Shown: piece by piece, positions 32,674 to 42,104 of the stretch
Numbering within the stretch: the first letter of the stretch is position 1
Layout of the letters: every line of letters begins with the position of its first letter
Assembly (NCBI GenBank): GCA_023957125.1
Contig: JAMLHL010000001.1
Span: 186,001 to 250,000, forward strand
Reading direction: 5' to 3'
DNA: 64,000 nucleotides
From: Chitinophagaceae bacterium
GTDB lineage: Bacteria; Bacteroidota; Bacteroidia; Chitinophagales; Chitinophagaceae
The notes under the pieces: model-generated
The model's input: the letters and a program-made list of their open reading frames with translations, nothing else
What the model was told of the DNA's origin: nothing
Database searches by the model: none
Made by a program: the position numbers and the translations under genes

Positions 32674-35600
32674 TCAAAATGTTATGTTCACTCCGGTGTT
32701 AAATACCCGGTAAACCGGGTAGCTGAGCGAGTTATTTATTTCGGGGTCGAAATCTTTTGTACGCATCTTATCCCAGGTGATCAGGTTAAAGCCGTTGGCA
32801 TAAAAACGCACTTCATTGCTACCGATCTTACGCACCCATTTTGCCGGTAAACGATACCCTATTTCAGCATTCTTTAAACGTACAAAACCACGGTTTTCTA
32901 TAAAAAATTCGTTGAAGTCGTTCTCGCTTGAGCTACCTCCTGTTGTTAACCGGGGATACAGTATCTTTTCACCTTTTGCAGCCCGTTCCGCCGTCCAGGC
33001 ATATAAATGCCGTTGCCTGAAATCGGAAGTGCTCATCGTGCCATAACCCGACAGGGGCTGAGATACATTGAAGTTGCCCTGGAATAAAAAGGAAACATCA
33101 AAGTTTTTATATGTTATACTGAAGGCCGCGCCCAGTGTATATTCAGGAATGGCAGAATACCCTACGGGAACCATATCGCGCTCGTCAATCACCTTATCGC
33201 CGTTGGTATCCACATATTTAAAATCACCGGGCCTTACCGTATATCCTACATAGTTTAAACCCTCTGCGGCAATTTCGTCGTAACTTGAATAATACCCATC
33301 GCGCAGCTTATAGCCAAATACCTGCCCCAGGCGGAAACCGGTTTGGCGATGCCTGTACGCATAGTCTTCGGGATATTGAAGTTCATCGGAAAACAATACT
33401 TTATTACGGGCAAAATTAAAATTGAGCTTCGAAAGCACCGACCAGTCCCTGTTAATGGACTTACGATAGTTCAGCTCTATCTCGTATCCTTTGTTTTCCA
33501 CTATGCCCATATTTACGGGCGCCATGCGGCCGGGCTCAATACCATATACCATAGGAATGGTTTGGCGGCTGATCAGAATATTATCCCTTCTTTCTTTAAA
33601 GAGATCAACCATCAGGCTAAGGTCGTTTTGCAGAAAGCCAAGTTCGATACCGAGGTTTGCTTTTTTAGCAACTTCCCATTGAATATAAGGGTTACCTATA
33701 TAGTTTTCTGCTATATAACCACCTCGCCCTAATGATGAGCTGAAGCCGCCGCCGCCGATACGTTGTATATCATCTAAATATAAAAAGCGTCTGCCACCCA
33801 GGCGGTCGCTTCCCACTTTCCCATAAGAGGCCCTGATCTTGAGCAATGAAATGATATTGCTGTTTTTTAAGAAATCTTCATTAGATATCACCCAGCCACC
33901 GGATATAGTAGGGAAGAAACCATAACGCCTGCCTTTGGCAAATTGCTCCGACCCGTTATAACCTGCATTAAATTCCAGCAAATATTTACTATCATAAGCA
34001 TAAGCTGCTCTTGCAGAGATACCTCTGAGGTTATAAGGCAACCTGTCGTTGGGTAATACCCTTGTTTCCTGCTGCGCCAGCAATAGCCCGGTAAACGAAT
34101 GCTTTTGCCTGAATACCCTGTTGTAGTCAACAGACATCTGGAAATTGAAGAAAGACTGGAAGTTAGACCCGCTGCCGATACTTAGGGGTGTGTTTTCTGT
34201 TTCCAGAAATACCCGCTGGTACTGCACACTGTCCATGCCTTCGTGGTTGGGGGTGTTGGGATCTATGATCTGTATCCAGCGCTGGTAGTTTTTGGCGGCT
34301 GTTAAGCTGTATATCGTCCTCGTATCAAAGGAAGCCATAAATTTGGCGGAAAGTCCTTCGGTGATAAAGCTGAAATCCTGCTTTAACCCCCATGATGCAG
34401 TGATATTATTCCGCGTTTCCTGGCGGTAGCCGCTCCTGTTGATCATTGCCCAGGGCGATTCGTTGTAATTACCGGCACCGATCAATACTTCACCGGAGGG
34501 AGTAAGCGGGCCGGGCAATACTACCGGGAAAAAAGCGTATGTTCTGCGGAATATCTCATCCGTATTGGCATTGGGCGAGTTTACCCTTTCAAAATAACCT
34601 GCTGCATTTAAAAAGGTGCTCAATGTACCCGCCCTATTTAATCTGGCGTCAATATTTGAACGGAAATTATACCTTCTTAAAAAACTGGAAGGATCATAAT
34701 CTGTAACACCGGGGTCAACCTTCCATTGCCCACCCTGGTCTAAAAAGCCTACGTTCACAAAATACTGCACATATTCACTCCCGCCCGACAGATTAAGATT
34801 GTAACGTTTCTGCGCTACATAATCATTGATCAGCATTTTTTGCCAATTATTATTGGGGTAGGCTTCAGGATACTCCTGATACATAAAACGGTCTAATGCA
34901 TATTCCGAATAGGGCGGCTGATTCACCGGATCGTCAGGATCAACACCCGGATTATCATTAGCCCAGGCTTCATTCTTCAATCGCGCCCAATCGTAAGAAT
35001 TAAGCATGGATGGAGTGCGTGTGAATCCCTGCAGTCCATATTCATATGTTAACCCAATAGACGGCTTGCCGCTCGCCCCTCTTTTTGTGGTAACCAATAT
35101 TACTCCGTTAGCACCACGCACGCCAAACAGGGCTGTTGACGAAGCATCTTTTAAAATAGTTACATTTTCTACTTCATTAGGGTCTATGTAAGTCATTTCA
35201 CGTTCCACGCCATCCACAAGAATAATGGGCGCGGTTCCGTTGAGAGTGCCGATTCCTCTTAAAAATAATGCTGTAGCGTCCCGTCCCGGTTCACCGCTTC
35301 TTTGCAATGCTGTCAACCCCGGTAAACGACCGGCTAAAGTAACTGCAAGATTAGCGGCAGGGCTTTGCTTGATCTCCCTGGTTGAAATAGAGGCGATAGC
35401 ACCCGTAACCGTTATCTTCTTTTGCGAACCGTAAGCCACCACCACCACATCATCCATCGCGTTAACAACGGGGTTTAATACGACGTCTATCGTTCCGCTT
35501 TCTGGTATGACAACTTCTTTTACTTCCATCCCCACATAAGAAAATACCAGCACCCCGTTCCGGCTGGGTACGCTGATGCTAAAAGTGCCATCCGCTGAAG

Positions 35601-36105
35601 AAGAAACTCCTTTTGTTGAACCTTTTATCACAATGCTCACATTTGCAAGCGGATTGCCGTTATCATCAAATACCCTTCCGACAACGATAATATCCTGCTG
35701 TTCAATCACTGGCAGGGACCGCGGGGGAGTCTCAATTTTTTTGATAACAATTGTCTTACTGATCAACTCATACGTAAGCGGCTGATCTTTAAAACAGGCG
35801 TCAAGCGCTTCGGTTACAGATACATTGGTAAGCGTCAGGCTCACTTTCTCCGCCAGACGTATCCATTCCTCCCGGTATACGAGATGGTATCCTGTCTGCT
35901 TCGTAATCTTCCTTAAAACACGCTCAAGTGATACATTTTGTACGGAGAGGCTGATATCTTGCCCGTACCCTTTGGCCTGCACCTGCAGGCATAACGCAAT
36001 CAATAAAACAATGGTCAATTTCATAACCAGCCATGTTTTGGAGTGAAAAAGCTTGGCTTCCTGAATAATACAGGATAATGCTTTGCGAAAAGCAATCAAT
36101 CGCAT
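32674..36105 (-). CDS. SusC/RagA family TonB-linked outer-membrane transporter with STN domain
   Basis: A 1143-residue TonB-dependent barrel. The signal peptide is near residues 28-48. The STN domain (about 50-130: QNVSLERVLRKITKQTGYHLVY...) receives the FecR signal. The CarboxypepD-like domain (about 140-215) is followed by the TonB-box/plug region (VVVVAYGSQKKITVTGAI, about 222-239). The plug signature RGIGTLNGTAPIILVDGVERE and VTTKRGASG are standard, and the barrel ends with the aromatic residue NITF. The STN domain couples transport to the FecR/sigma pair upstream. SusD starts 23 bp later in the same unit. Confidence 0.95.
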   Translation of the reverse strand: MRLIAFRKALSCIIQEAKLFHSKTWLVMKLTIVLLIALCLQVQAKGYGQDISLSVQNVSLERVLRKITKQTGYHLVYREEWIRLAEKVSLTLTNVSVTEALDACFKDQPLTYELISKTIVIKKIETPPRSLPVIEQQDIIVVGRVFDDNGNPLANVSIVIKGSTKGVSSSADGTFSISVPSRNGVLVFSYVGMEVKEVVIPESGTIDVVLNPVVNAMDDVVVVAYGSQKKITVTGAIASISTREIKQSPAANLAVTLAGRLPGLTALQRSGEPGRDATALFLRGIGTLNGTAPIILVDGVEREMTYIDPNEVENVTILKDASSTALFGVRGANGVILVTTKRGASGKPSIGLTYEYGLQGFTRTPSMLNSYDWARLKNEAWANDNPGVDPDDPVNQPPYSEYALDRFMYQEYPEAYPNNNWQKMLINDYVAQKRYNLNLSGGSEYVQYFVNVGFLDQGGQWKVDPGVTDYDPSSFLRRYNFRSNIDARLNRAGTLSTFLNAAGYFERVNSPNANTDEIFRRTYAFFPVVLPGPLTPSGEVLIGAGNYNESPWAMINRSGYRQETRNNITASWGLKQDFSFITEGLSAKFMASFDTRTIYSLTAAKNYQRWIQIIDPNTPNHEGMDSVQYQRVFLETENTPLSIGSGSNFQSFFNFQMSVDYNRVFRQKHSFTGLLLAQQETRVLPNDRLPYNLRGISARAAYAYDSKYLLEFNAGYNGSEQFAKGRRYGFFPTISGGWVISNEDFLKNSNIISLLKIRASYGKVGSDRLGGRRFLYLDDIQRIGGGGFSSSLGRGGYIAENYIGNPYIQWEVAKKANLGIELGFLQNDLSLMVDLFKERRDNILISRQTIPMVYGIEPGRMAPVNMGIVENKGYEIELNYRKSINRDWSVLSKLNFNFARNKVLFSDELQYPEDYAYRHRQTGFRLGQVFGYKLRDGYYSSYDEIAAEGLNYVGYTVRPGDFKYVDTNGDKVIDERDMVPVGYSAIPEYTLGAAFSITYKNFDVSFLFQGNFNVSQPLSGYGTMSTSDFRQRHLYAWTAERAAKGEKILYPRLTTGGSSSENDFNEFFIENRGFVRLKNAEIGYRLPAKWVRKIGSNEVRFYANGFNLITWDKMRTKDFDPEINNSLSYPVYRVFNTGVNITF

Positions 36106-36183
36106 AGTTTTGCTTGGTTTAGGTTAAAAAATAAAATGATCCGTCACGATTATTATTATGAGGTTAACCTGAATCTTTGCCGG

Positions 36184-36203
36184 AGTTCCGTTACCGCGGA
36201 ACT
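36184..36203 (-). other. Short hairpin between fecR and susC
   Basis: AGTTCCG/CGGAACT with a 6-base loop, in the 140-bp gap. No T run follows in the leftward transcript, so an attenuator or regulatory hairpin is more likely than a terminator. Confidence 0.35.
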
Positions 36204-36245
36204 TTGGCTTTTTAGGCTAACCTGTTGTCCTAAAACGAGGGCCTT

Positions 36246-37490
36246 TCATGGGTTAACAATTATTTTCCTGTTGTCAATTTTAAAATGAACGCCGCTCAGC
36301 TCCATTATCTTCAAGGCCTCCGATAAATGTATCTCCCTGGGAATATCTCCCGTAATACGTCCTTCGGGGATGCCTTTTCCATATATAATATCCACGTCGT
36401 ACCAACGCGCCAGTTGCCGTAGCACGGCAGCAACAGGCGTACTATTCATCAGAAATAACCCGTTTTTCCAGGCTACAGCCTCCTCCAGGTCAACCTCCTT
36501 CATCACCCGGAGCGAACCATCTCTTTCCAACCTCACCTGCTGCCCCGCCTTCATTTGCACGGCTTCTGCCCCCGCTGCCCCATACCGACCGGGCCATAAC
36601 TTTATACTTCCTTCCAGCAAGGTGGTGCTCACCACCTCTTCATCGGTATAAGCGTTAATGTTGAAATGAGTGCCCAGCACTTCCACCTCGCCACCGGACG
36701 GCATTATCTTTACAGTAAAGGGTACTTTCTTTGCCGGAACGCTTCCTGAAGGTTCCGCCGTCATTCGATTTATTTCAAAATATACCTCCCCTGTTATTTC
36801 CACGGTTCGTTCATTTCCGGCAAATGAAGAAGGGTAACGGATAGAGGAAGAGGCATTGAGCCACACTTTACTCCCATCCGATAAAACCAATTTATATTGC
36901 CCGCCGCGAGGGGTGGACAGCGTGTTGTAAACCACCGGCGCATGCTTTCCACTACTATGAGCGGTATTGTAAACGACTCCTTCCCCTTGCTTGCTGATCT
37001 CCGCTCCTCCTTGCTTTGTCAGTATACCTTCCTGCGAATCATCAAGCAATATTCGATCACCATTGCCCAGCGTGAGCACCGCTTTATTGGTACCCGGCAA
37101 TACATCTTCTTCCTGTTGTTCCGTGCTAACACTCACCGGTACATCTGCACTTTGCCGGGGAAGTAAAAAATAAAATAAACTTACGCCTACCGCTACAACA
37201 AACATCGCTGCCACTGAAAGTCCGAACCTGCCGTACCACCACCTATGCGACGACACAGTTACATTTACATTGTCATTCTCTTTCTCAACACGTTTATCAC
37301 TAATACTATGTTCAATGGACTTATAAAGCTCGGCCATCCAGGCTGCACGCTCCCTGCTATCCATACGATGCCACTCCGTGTTTTGCTGATCATTTTCTTC
37401 CAGCCACTGCTCCACAAGCCGCTGTTCGCGCGGAGTAGCGCTTCCTGCCAGATAACGGTCCAATAAACTTTTAATCTCCGAAGTGTACAT
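36246..37490 (-). CDS. FecR-family anti-sigma factor
   Basis: A 414-residue single-pass inner-membrane regulator. The N-terminal cytoplasmic part (about 1-85) binds sigma, a membrane helix lies at about 87-108 (GLSVAAMFVVAVGVSLFYFLL), and the periplasmic FecR domain has YNTLSTPRGGQYKLVLSDGSKVWLNASSSIRYP (the family signature, here in two adjacent pieces). The C-terminus carries the DUF4974/STN-like end (ILRQLARWYDVDIIYG, IHLSEALKIMELSGVHFKID). It transmits the SusC signal to the ECF sigma factor. Confidence 0.94.
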   Translation of the reverse strand: MYTSEIKSLLDRYLAGSATPREQRLVEQWLEENDQQNTEWHRMDSRERAAWMAELYKSIEHSISDKRVEKENDNVNVTVSSHRWWYGRFGLSVAAMFVVAVGVSLFYFLLPRQSADVPVSVSTEQQEEDVLPGTNKAVLTLGNGDRILLDDSQEGILTKQGGAEISKQGEGVVYNTAHSSGKHAPVVYNTLSTPRGGQYKLVLSDGSKVWLNASSSIRYPSSFAGNERTVEITGEVYFEINRMTAEPSGSVPAKKVPFTVKIMPSGGEVEVLGTHFNINAYTDEEVVSTTLLEGSIKLWPGRYGAAGAEAVQMKAGQQVRLERDGSLRVMKEVDLEEAVAWKNGLFLMNSTPVAAVLRQLARWYDVDIIYGKGIPEGRITGDIPREIHLSEALKIMELSGVHFKIDNRKIIVNP

Positions 37491-37582
37491 CAGTTTAATA
37501 ATATTGTAAGCATGAACCGGACTTCTTTCTGAAAGGAAGTCGGATCAAAAAGGGAATGGTACTATAAAAAATAAAAAATTAT

Positions 37583-38167
37583 TTATGAGAGGATCGGCCA
37601 TATTAATAACAACACGGCAATTCTTTCTATAGAAATTCGAAGATAACTTAACGCGGTAGTAAGCTGATTCTTTACCGTTTGTTCGGAAAGATGGAGCAGG
37701 GAGGCGATTTCTTTCACCGCAAGCTGCCGGTGCCGGCTTAAACGGTATATTTCTTTTGTGCGGGAAGGAAGATCATTGACCGCCAGCTCCAGCATTCGGC
37801 TGATATCTTTGGCCACCAGCTCATCCTCGGCGCTGGCCATATAATCGGCAACAAGACGCAGCGTCATCTCCGCATATTTGCGGCGCGTAATATTCTTACG
37901 GATATGATCAATAATACGATATCGCAACGCCGCAAAAAGGAATGACTTAAGGGAGGTGGTTATTACTATATTTTCCCGCTCCTCCCACAGATAGACAAAA
38001 AGATCCTGGATAATGTCTTTCGCTTCATCTAATGAAGACAACCTGGAAACGGCATAACCTGTCAGGGAAGCTGCATGCAACTCATACAACTCGCTGAATG
38101 CAGACTGGTCGCCGTCTTTCAGGGATTGCAGCAGCTTTGTTTCGATTTGTACATTATGGGCAGGCAT
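37583..38167 (-). CDS. ECF RNA polymerase sigma factor (Bacteroidota FecI-like)
   Basis: A 194-residue group IV sigma. Region 2 includes FSELYELHAASLTGYAVSRL, DEAKDIIQDLFVYLWE and LKSFLFAALRYRIIDHIRK; region 4 includes LPSRTKEIYRLSRHRQLAVKEIASLLHLSEQTVKNQLTTALSYLR. No region 3 or 1.1. It would switch on the SusCD genes when FecR senses uptake. It is the first gene of the leftward unit, 92 bp before fecR. Confidence 0.93.
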   Translation of the reverse strand: MPAHNVQIETKLLQSLKDGDQSAFSELYELHAASLTGYAVSRLSSLDEAKDIIQDLFVYLWEERENIVITTSLKSFLFAALRYRIIDHIRKNITRRKYAEMTLRLVADYMASAEDELVAKDISRMLELAVNDLPSRTKEIYRLSRHRQLAVKEIASLLHLSEQTVKNQLTTALSYLRISIERIAVLLLIWPILS

Positions 38168-38339
38168 AATAACCCGACAGATTGGTAATAATATTATAAA
38201 TTAATAATGTTATAAAGATAAATAACTTCTTATGTACCACCATCCTGCACTGTAGCGGCACAGTAAGCCATCGCTTTGATGATGTGGAAATCCATCACCT
38301 GTGATAATGGAAGTAATTGCAGGATACTTCAATCGTCGG

Positions 38340-40055
38340 CTATATATTCCCCTTCTTCATTTCTTTCACCGCATAGTCGGCTGCCCGCGCGGAGAAAGCC
38401 ATATAGGTAAGCGAGGGATTTTGTGTAGACGTTGAAGTCATGCAGGCGCCGTCGGTTACAAACACATTTTTACAGGCATGTATCTGGTTCCATTTGTTGA
38501 GCATGGAAGTTTTGGGATCATGGCCCATACGAACGCCACCCATTTCATGGATATCCAGTCCCGGCGCTCCTTCGCGCTTACTCGCCATAATATCCTTAAA
38601 TCCTGCCGCTGAAAACATCTCGCTGTACTGCTCGAAATAATCTTCCAGCATTCTTCTATCATTCTCATCGAAATCTACGGATATTCTTAACTGTGGAATT
38701 CCCCAGTCGTCTTTCATTTCTTTGTCAAGTGTAACCTGACTTTCTTTTTTGGGAATGGTTTCCCCCATCATAAAAGAGTTCACATTCCAGGGGCTCAATT
38801 TCCGGTGGACCAAATTCTCTTTCAGCGGTTCGCCAATATCGCCGGTGTCGCTATAAAAATTACGACTGGCCACAAACCCGGCGGCATATCCGCGGAGAAA
38901 ATTCATCTCCTGCTTATGCAGATTCCGAAATCTGGGTACATAACCATAACCCGGTTTTCTGCCGTCCGTACGGTATTTGTCTAAAGGTCCCTCATACCTC
39001 GCTTTCACTTCCCCGCCGTAATGATGAAATGCGATATACCTTCCCAACACCCCGCTGTCATTTCCTAACCCTTCAGGGAATCTATTGGATTGGGAGTTGA
39101 GCAAGATCAGATTCGTATTAATCGCCGAAGCATTAACGAAAATAATCTTTGCAAAAAACTCTATTTCTTCTTTAGAATTCGTATCAATCACCTTTACGCC
39201 GGTGGCTCTTCCTTTTTGTTCATCATAAAGAATGGAATGCACTACGGAAAAAGGGCGCAGCGTGAGATTACCGGTTTTTTGAGCCCAGGGGATCGTGGAT
39301 GCATTGCTGCTGAAATAACCCCCGTAAGGGCATCCCCGCTGGCACAAGGTTCTCATCTGGCACTGCCCGCGCCCTTGTTCTAAATGAATCGGCTGAGGTT
39401 GCGACAAATGCGCCATCCGGGTACTGATGACGTGGCGTCCGGGGTATTTAAGTTTTACCTGCTCCCTAAAGTAATCTTCGACGGCATTTAACGGGAAAGC
39501 CGGAAGAAATTCTCCATCAGGTAGTTCAGGAAGACCGTCCCTATTTCCAACAATACCCGCAAACTTCTCCACATGACTGTACCAGGGTGCAAGATCATCA
39601 TACCGGATGGGCCAATCTACGGCAAACCCGTCTCTTTTAGGACCTTCAAAATCAAAATCACTCCAGCGCTGGGTCTGACGGGCCCAGGTTAAAGATTTTC
39701 CGCCAACCTGATAACCTCTGATCCAGTCAAATGGTTTTTCCTGGATATAGGGGTGTTCCTTATCTTTTACAAAAAAGTGCATGGTGTCTTCCCGGAAGGC
39801 ATAACACTTACTGACTATAGGCGCCTCTTCTTTAATAGCCAAAGGCACCTCCATCCGGTGATCAAACTCATACGGCATCTTGCTGGTTGTAGGGTAATCC
39901 CTGATGTGCTGAACATCCCGTCCCCGCTCCAACAATAATGTTTTCAATCCTCTTTCGGTCAATTCCTTGGCAGACCACCCGCCACTGATTCCGGAGCCGA
40001 TAACAATGGCGTCAAACGTGCGGTCTTTAATACTATCCGTATTTAAATTGGGCAT
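38340..40055 (-). CDS. GMC-family sugar/glycoside dehydrogenase, FAD catalytic subunit with [3Fe-4S] motif
   Basis: A 571-residue flavoprotein. The N-terminal FAD site is DAIVIGSGISGGWSAKELTERG (split here: Gly-rich loop GSGISGG at about 20-26). GYQVGGKSLTWARQTQRW and HEMGGVRMGHDPKTS are GMC signatures. C232, C238 and C242 (QCQMRTLCQRGCPYG) have the exact C-x5-C-x3-C spacing of the [3Fe-4S] cluster in the alpha subunit of FAD-glucose and glucoside dehydrogenases. The C-terminus holds NPSLTYMAFSARAADYA. It likely oxidises a sugar or glycoside, possibly at C3, in the periplasm. It pairs with the small subunit immediately upstream. No cytochrome c subunit is encoded beside it. Confidence 0.9.
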   Translation of the reverse strand: MPNLNTDSIKDRTFDAIVIGSGISGGWSAKELTERGLKTLLLERGRDVQHIRDYPTTSKMPYEFDHRMEVPLAIKEEAPIVSKCYAFREDTMHFFVKDKEHPYIQEKPFDWIRGYQVGGKSLTWARQTQRWSDFDFEGPKRDGFAVDWPIRYDDLAPWYSHVEKFAGIVGNRDGLPELPDGEFLPAFPLNAVEDYFREQVKLKYPGRHVISTRMAHLSQPQPIHLEQGRGQCQMRTLCQRGCPYGGYFSSNASTIPWAQKTGNLTLRPFSVVHSILYDEQKGRATGVKVIDTNSKEEIEFFAKIIFVNASAINTNLILLNSQSNRFPEGLGNDSGVLGRYIAFHHYGGEVKARYEGPLDKYRTDGRKPGYGYVPRFRNLHKQEMNFLRGYAAGFVASRNFYSDTGDIGEPLKENLVHRKLSPWNVNSFMMGETIPKKESQVTLDKEMKDDWGIPQLRISVDFDENDRRMLEDYFEQYSEMFSAAGFKDIMASKREGAPGLDIHEMGGVRMGHDPKTSMLNKWNQIHACKNVFVTDGACMTSTSTQNPSLTYMAFSARAADYAVKEMKKGNI

Positions 40056-40073
40056 AATAAATTAAAATAGGCG

Positions 40074-40589
40074 TTAAACATTTTCAACCGGGAAATATCC
40101 GTTGTATCTTCCCGGAACTAATTCGTATTGTTTCAGATCGGTCATTGCGAATTTTGAGTTTGTAAATCCCTGGATCACCCGCTGTTTGGTTATTTTCATC
40201 ATTATTCGCAATTCTTCGGGGGCCTTTTTATCTTCCAATAATTCCTCAATGAATTCCTTCCGTTGGGCACTCTCTAATCCTATAAACAATTTCTCTTTCT
40301 CCATTACACGCAGGGCAGCAACAAACTTCTGCTGCTCGTCTCCGGAATGACAATCGTCCACCATTTTCATCGTAAACAGATGAAGATTCATCTCTTTGGC
40401 GCCGGGCGCACCGTTCGTCCGGGGGATAATGGTTTCGGCTATTTCCGCCAGGAGCGACTCCTGCCCGGAGGAAACATCTATATTAGTAAGTTCTATGGAG
40501 GCCTTTGCCGGATCCCCGGAACAGGAAGGAAGCAGGTATATTCCTCCCGCAAAGATCATCATGTTTTTAATGGCAGTGCGTCGTTTCAT
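40074..40589 (-). CDS. Gluconate 2-dehydrogenase subunit 3 family (small exported subunit of GMC dehydrogenase)
   Basis: A 171-residue protein. The N-terminus has a twin-arginine-like MKRRTAIKNMMIFAGGIYLLPSC, ending in a possible lipobox, so it may both export its partner by the Tat route and anchor it. The remaining helical domain contains the conserved LLAEIAETIIPRT (about residues 46-58) and KFAMTDLKQYELVPGRYNG at the C-terminus. It starts first in transcription order, 18 bp before the GMC gene. In such complexes this small subunit carries the export signal for the signal-less flavoprotein. Confidence 0.9.
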   Translation of the reverse strand: MKRRTAIKNMMIFAGGIYLLPSCSGDPAKASIELTNIDVSSGQESLLAEIAETIIPRTNGAPGAKEMNLHLFTMKMVDDCHSGDEQQKFVAALRVMEKEKLFIGLESAQRKEFIEELLEDKKAPEELRIMMKITKQRVIQGFTNSKFAMTDLKQYELVPGRYNGYFPVENV

Positions 40590-40714
40590 TATTCGTGTAT
40601 TTAAAAATACCGGAGATCTTTTTGTAAATGTCGAATTTAAAGAATAAAGAGGTCTTTGATTGAAATTTTTATTTTTTGTTGGGGCATGTCTGCAACCGGT
40701 AAATCGGTATCACA

Positions 40715-41848
40715 TCACGGGATCAGCAACGCACTGATCACCTGGGCATACCAGCGGGCCAGGTAATCATTGGGGTGATTGATATTATTGCCGGTCATGT
40801 CCTGGTAGGCTTTATGACGCAACAGTTCTTCGTGTATTGAAGTCATATCTGCAACCGCCACTCCTTCCGTTTTCAAATTCAAAACAGGTTGCCGATATTC
40901 TTTTTGTATCCCGCTATGCACGGCATCCGCGTTGGCCAACATCGTGGCAATTACAATGAATTCACAGGAAGGGTTTGCTTGTTTTACGGTTCGCATGATC
41001 CCTTTTATTTGTTCAATAAAGATATCGGGAGTCACTTTTGCAGTACCATCGTTCATTCCAAAACCAATGATCACCAGGTCCGGGTTCCCGGGATTCACCA
41101 GAGCCGCGGTATTTTCCATTCCCCATTTGGCAGACATTCCTCCCTTAGAAACATTTTTATACGCAATGGCGCGGGTATAATGGCGCTTTAAATTATAAAC
41201 GATCATCTCCGGCCAGGTAGGCAAGAAAGGCGGCTGATTGAGCGTAATACTTGAGTTGGCGCCGGTTTCAATACTGTTGCCGTAAAACACGATTTTCAGG
41301 GGTTGACCCGATTTCAACCTATCCACGGTAGCCGGTAATAATTTTTCATCAAAGACAGGTAAAGGTCCGCTCCAGTTACTCCCTTTCTCTTTCACATAGG
41401 TAACCGCCAGTTGCCGGGATTGCAGCAAGCCTGCTTCACTGAACAACACATAGTACCCTTCTTTTTTAGCCCGCAGAGAAGTACCCTCTTTTTTTCCCTC
41501 AAACAATAACTCTTCTGCTGTAAAACAAGGTATAGCGCTTCTTTTTGTCAATATTATTTTACCATCGCGGTATTTCCAGTCTTTGCCCTTTCTGTACACT
41601 TTCTTGAGATAAGTATCCTTAACCGACAGTATCCTTTGGGCCTTAAATAATAATTTTCCTTCCGGAACACCGTCATTATTTTTTATGGGCTGAACGGCCT
41701 CCTGGTATATCGTATCCGCTTTCCAAAATGGCAGGAGAGAGGAATCTAAATCCACATAGGCGCTCCAGGCGGGAGTCAATTCCTGTCCGAAACAGCATTG
41801 AACTGAAAACATAAAAAGCAATCCGAATGAAAAAACAAAACGAAACAT
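40715..41848 (-). CDS. Secreted SGNH/GDSL hydrolase (two-domain esterase-like)
   Basis: A 377-residue exported protein (signal MFRFVFSFGLLFMFSVQCCFGQ). An N-terminal beta-sandwich (about 25-185) precedes an SGNH domain. Block I is VFYGNSIETGA (GNS as GDS equivalent), block III is IIGFGMNDG, and block V is NHPNDYLARWYAQ with the catalytic D/H pair. It could remove acyl groups from a glycan. It is probably monocistronic and ends 126 bp before the GMC gene pair. A decayed paralogue is present at 28517-28680. Confidence 0.88.
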   Translation of the reverse strand: MFRFVFSFGLLFMFSVQCCFGQELTPAWSAYVDLDSSLLPFWKADTIYQEAVQPIKNNDGVPEGKLLFKAQRILSVKDTYLKKVYRKGKDWKYRDGKIILTKRSAIPCFTAEELLFEGKKEGTSLRAKKEGYYVLFSEAGLLQSRQLAVTYVKEKGSNWSGPLPVFDEKLLPATVDRLKSGQPLKIVFYGNSIETGANSSITLNQPPFLPTWPEMIVYNLKRHYTRAIAYKNVSKGGMSAKWGMENTAALVNPGNPDLVIIGFGMNDGTAKVTPDIFIEQIKGIMRTVKQANPSCEFIVIATMLANADAVHSGIQKEYRQPVLNLKTEGVAVADMTSIHEELLRHKAYQDMTGNNINHPNDYLARWYAQVISALLIP

Positions 41849-42104
41849 AAATTTGTTTTATATAGTAAGAACGATTTTACTCCTGATTGGCTTAAAAACC
41901 GTTTTCATTCATCCATTTCACACGGAGGTCCATTCACTCGCCCACAGGTGTTTCAATTCCGAAGCCGTGATCACTCTTAGGATCAATGACCATTTTCCAC
42001 CGGATGTACGGAATTGTTGTAAAATAAGACCGAAAATAACACAAACCTATTTTTAACAGGAAATAAACCGGAATTAACCGGTATTTGCGTTATTATTACA
42101 TTGC

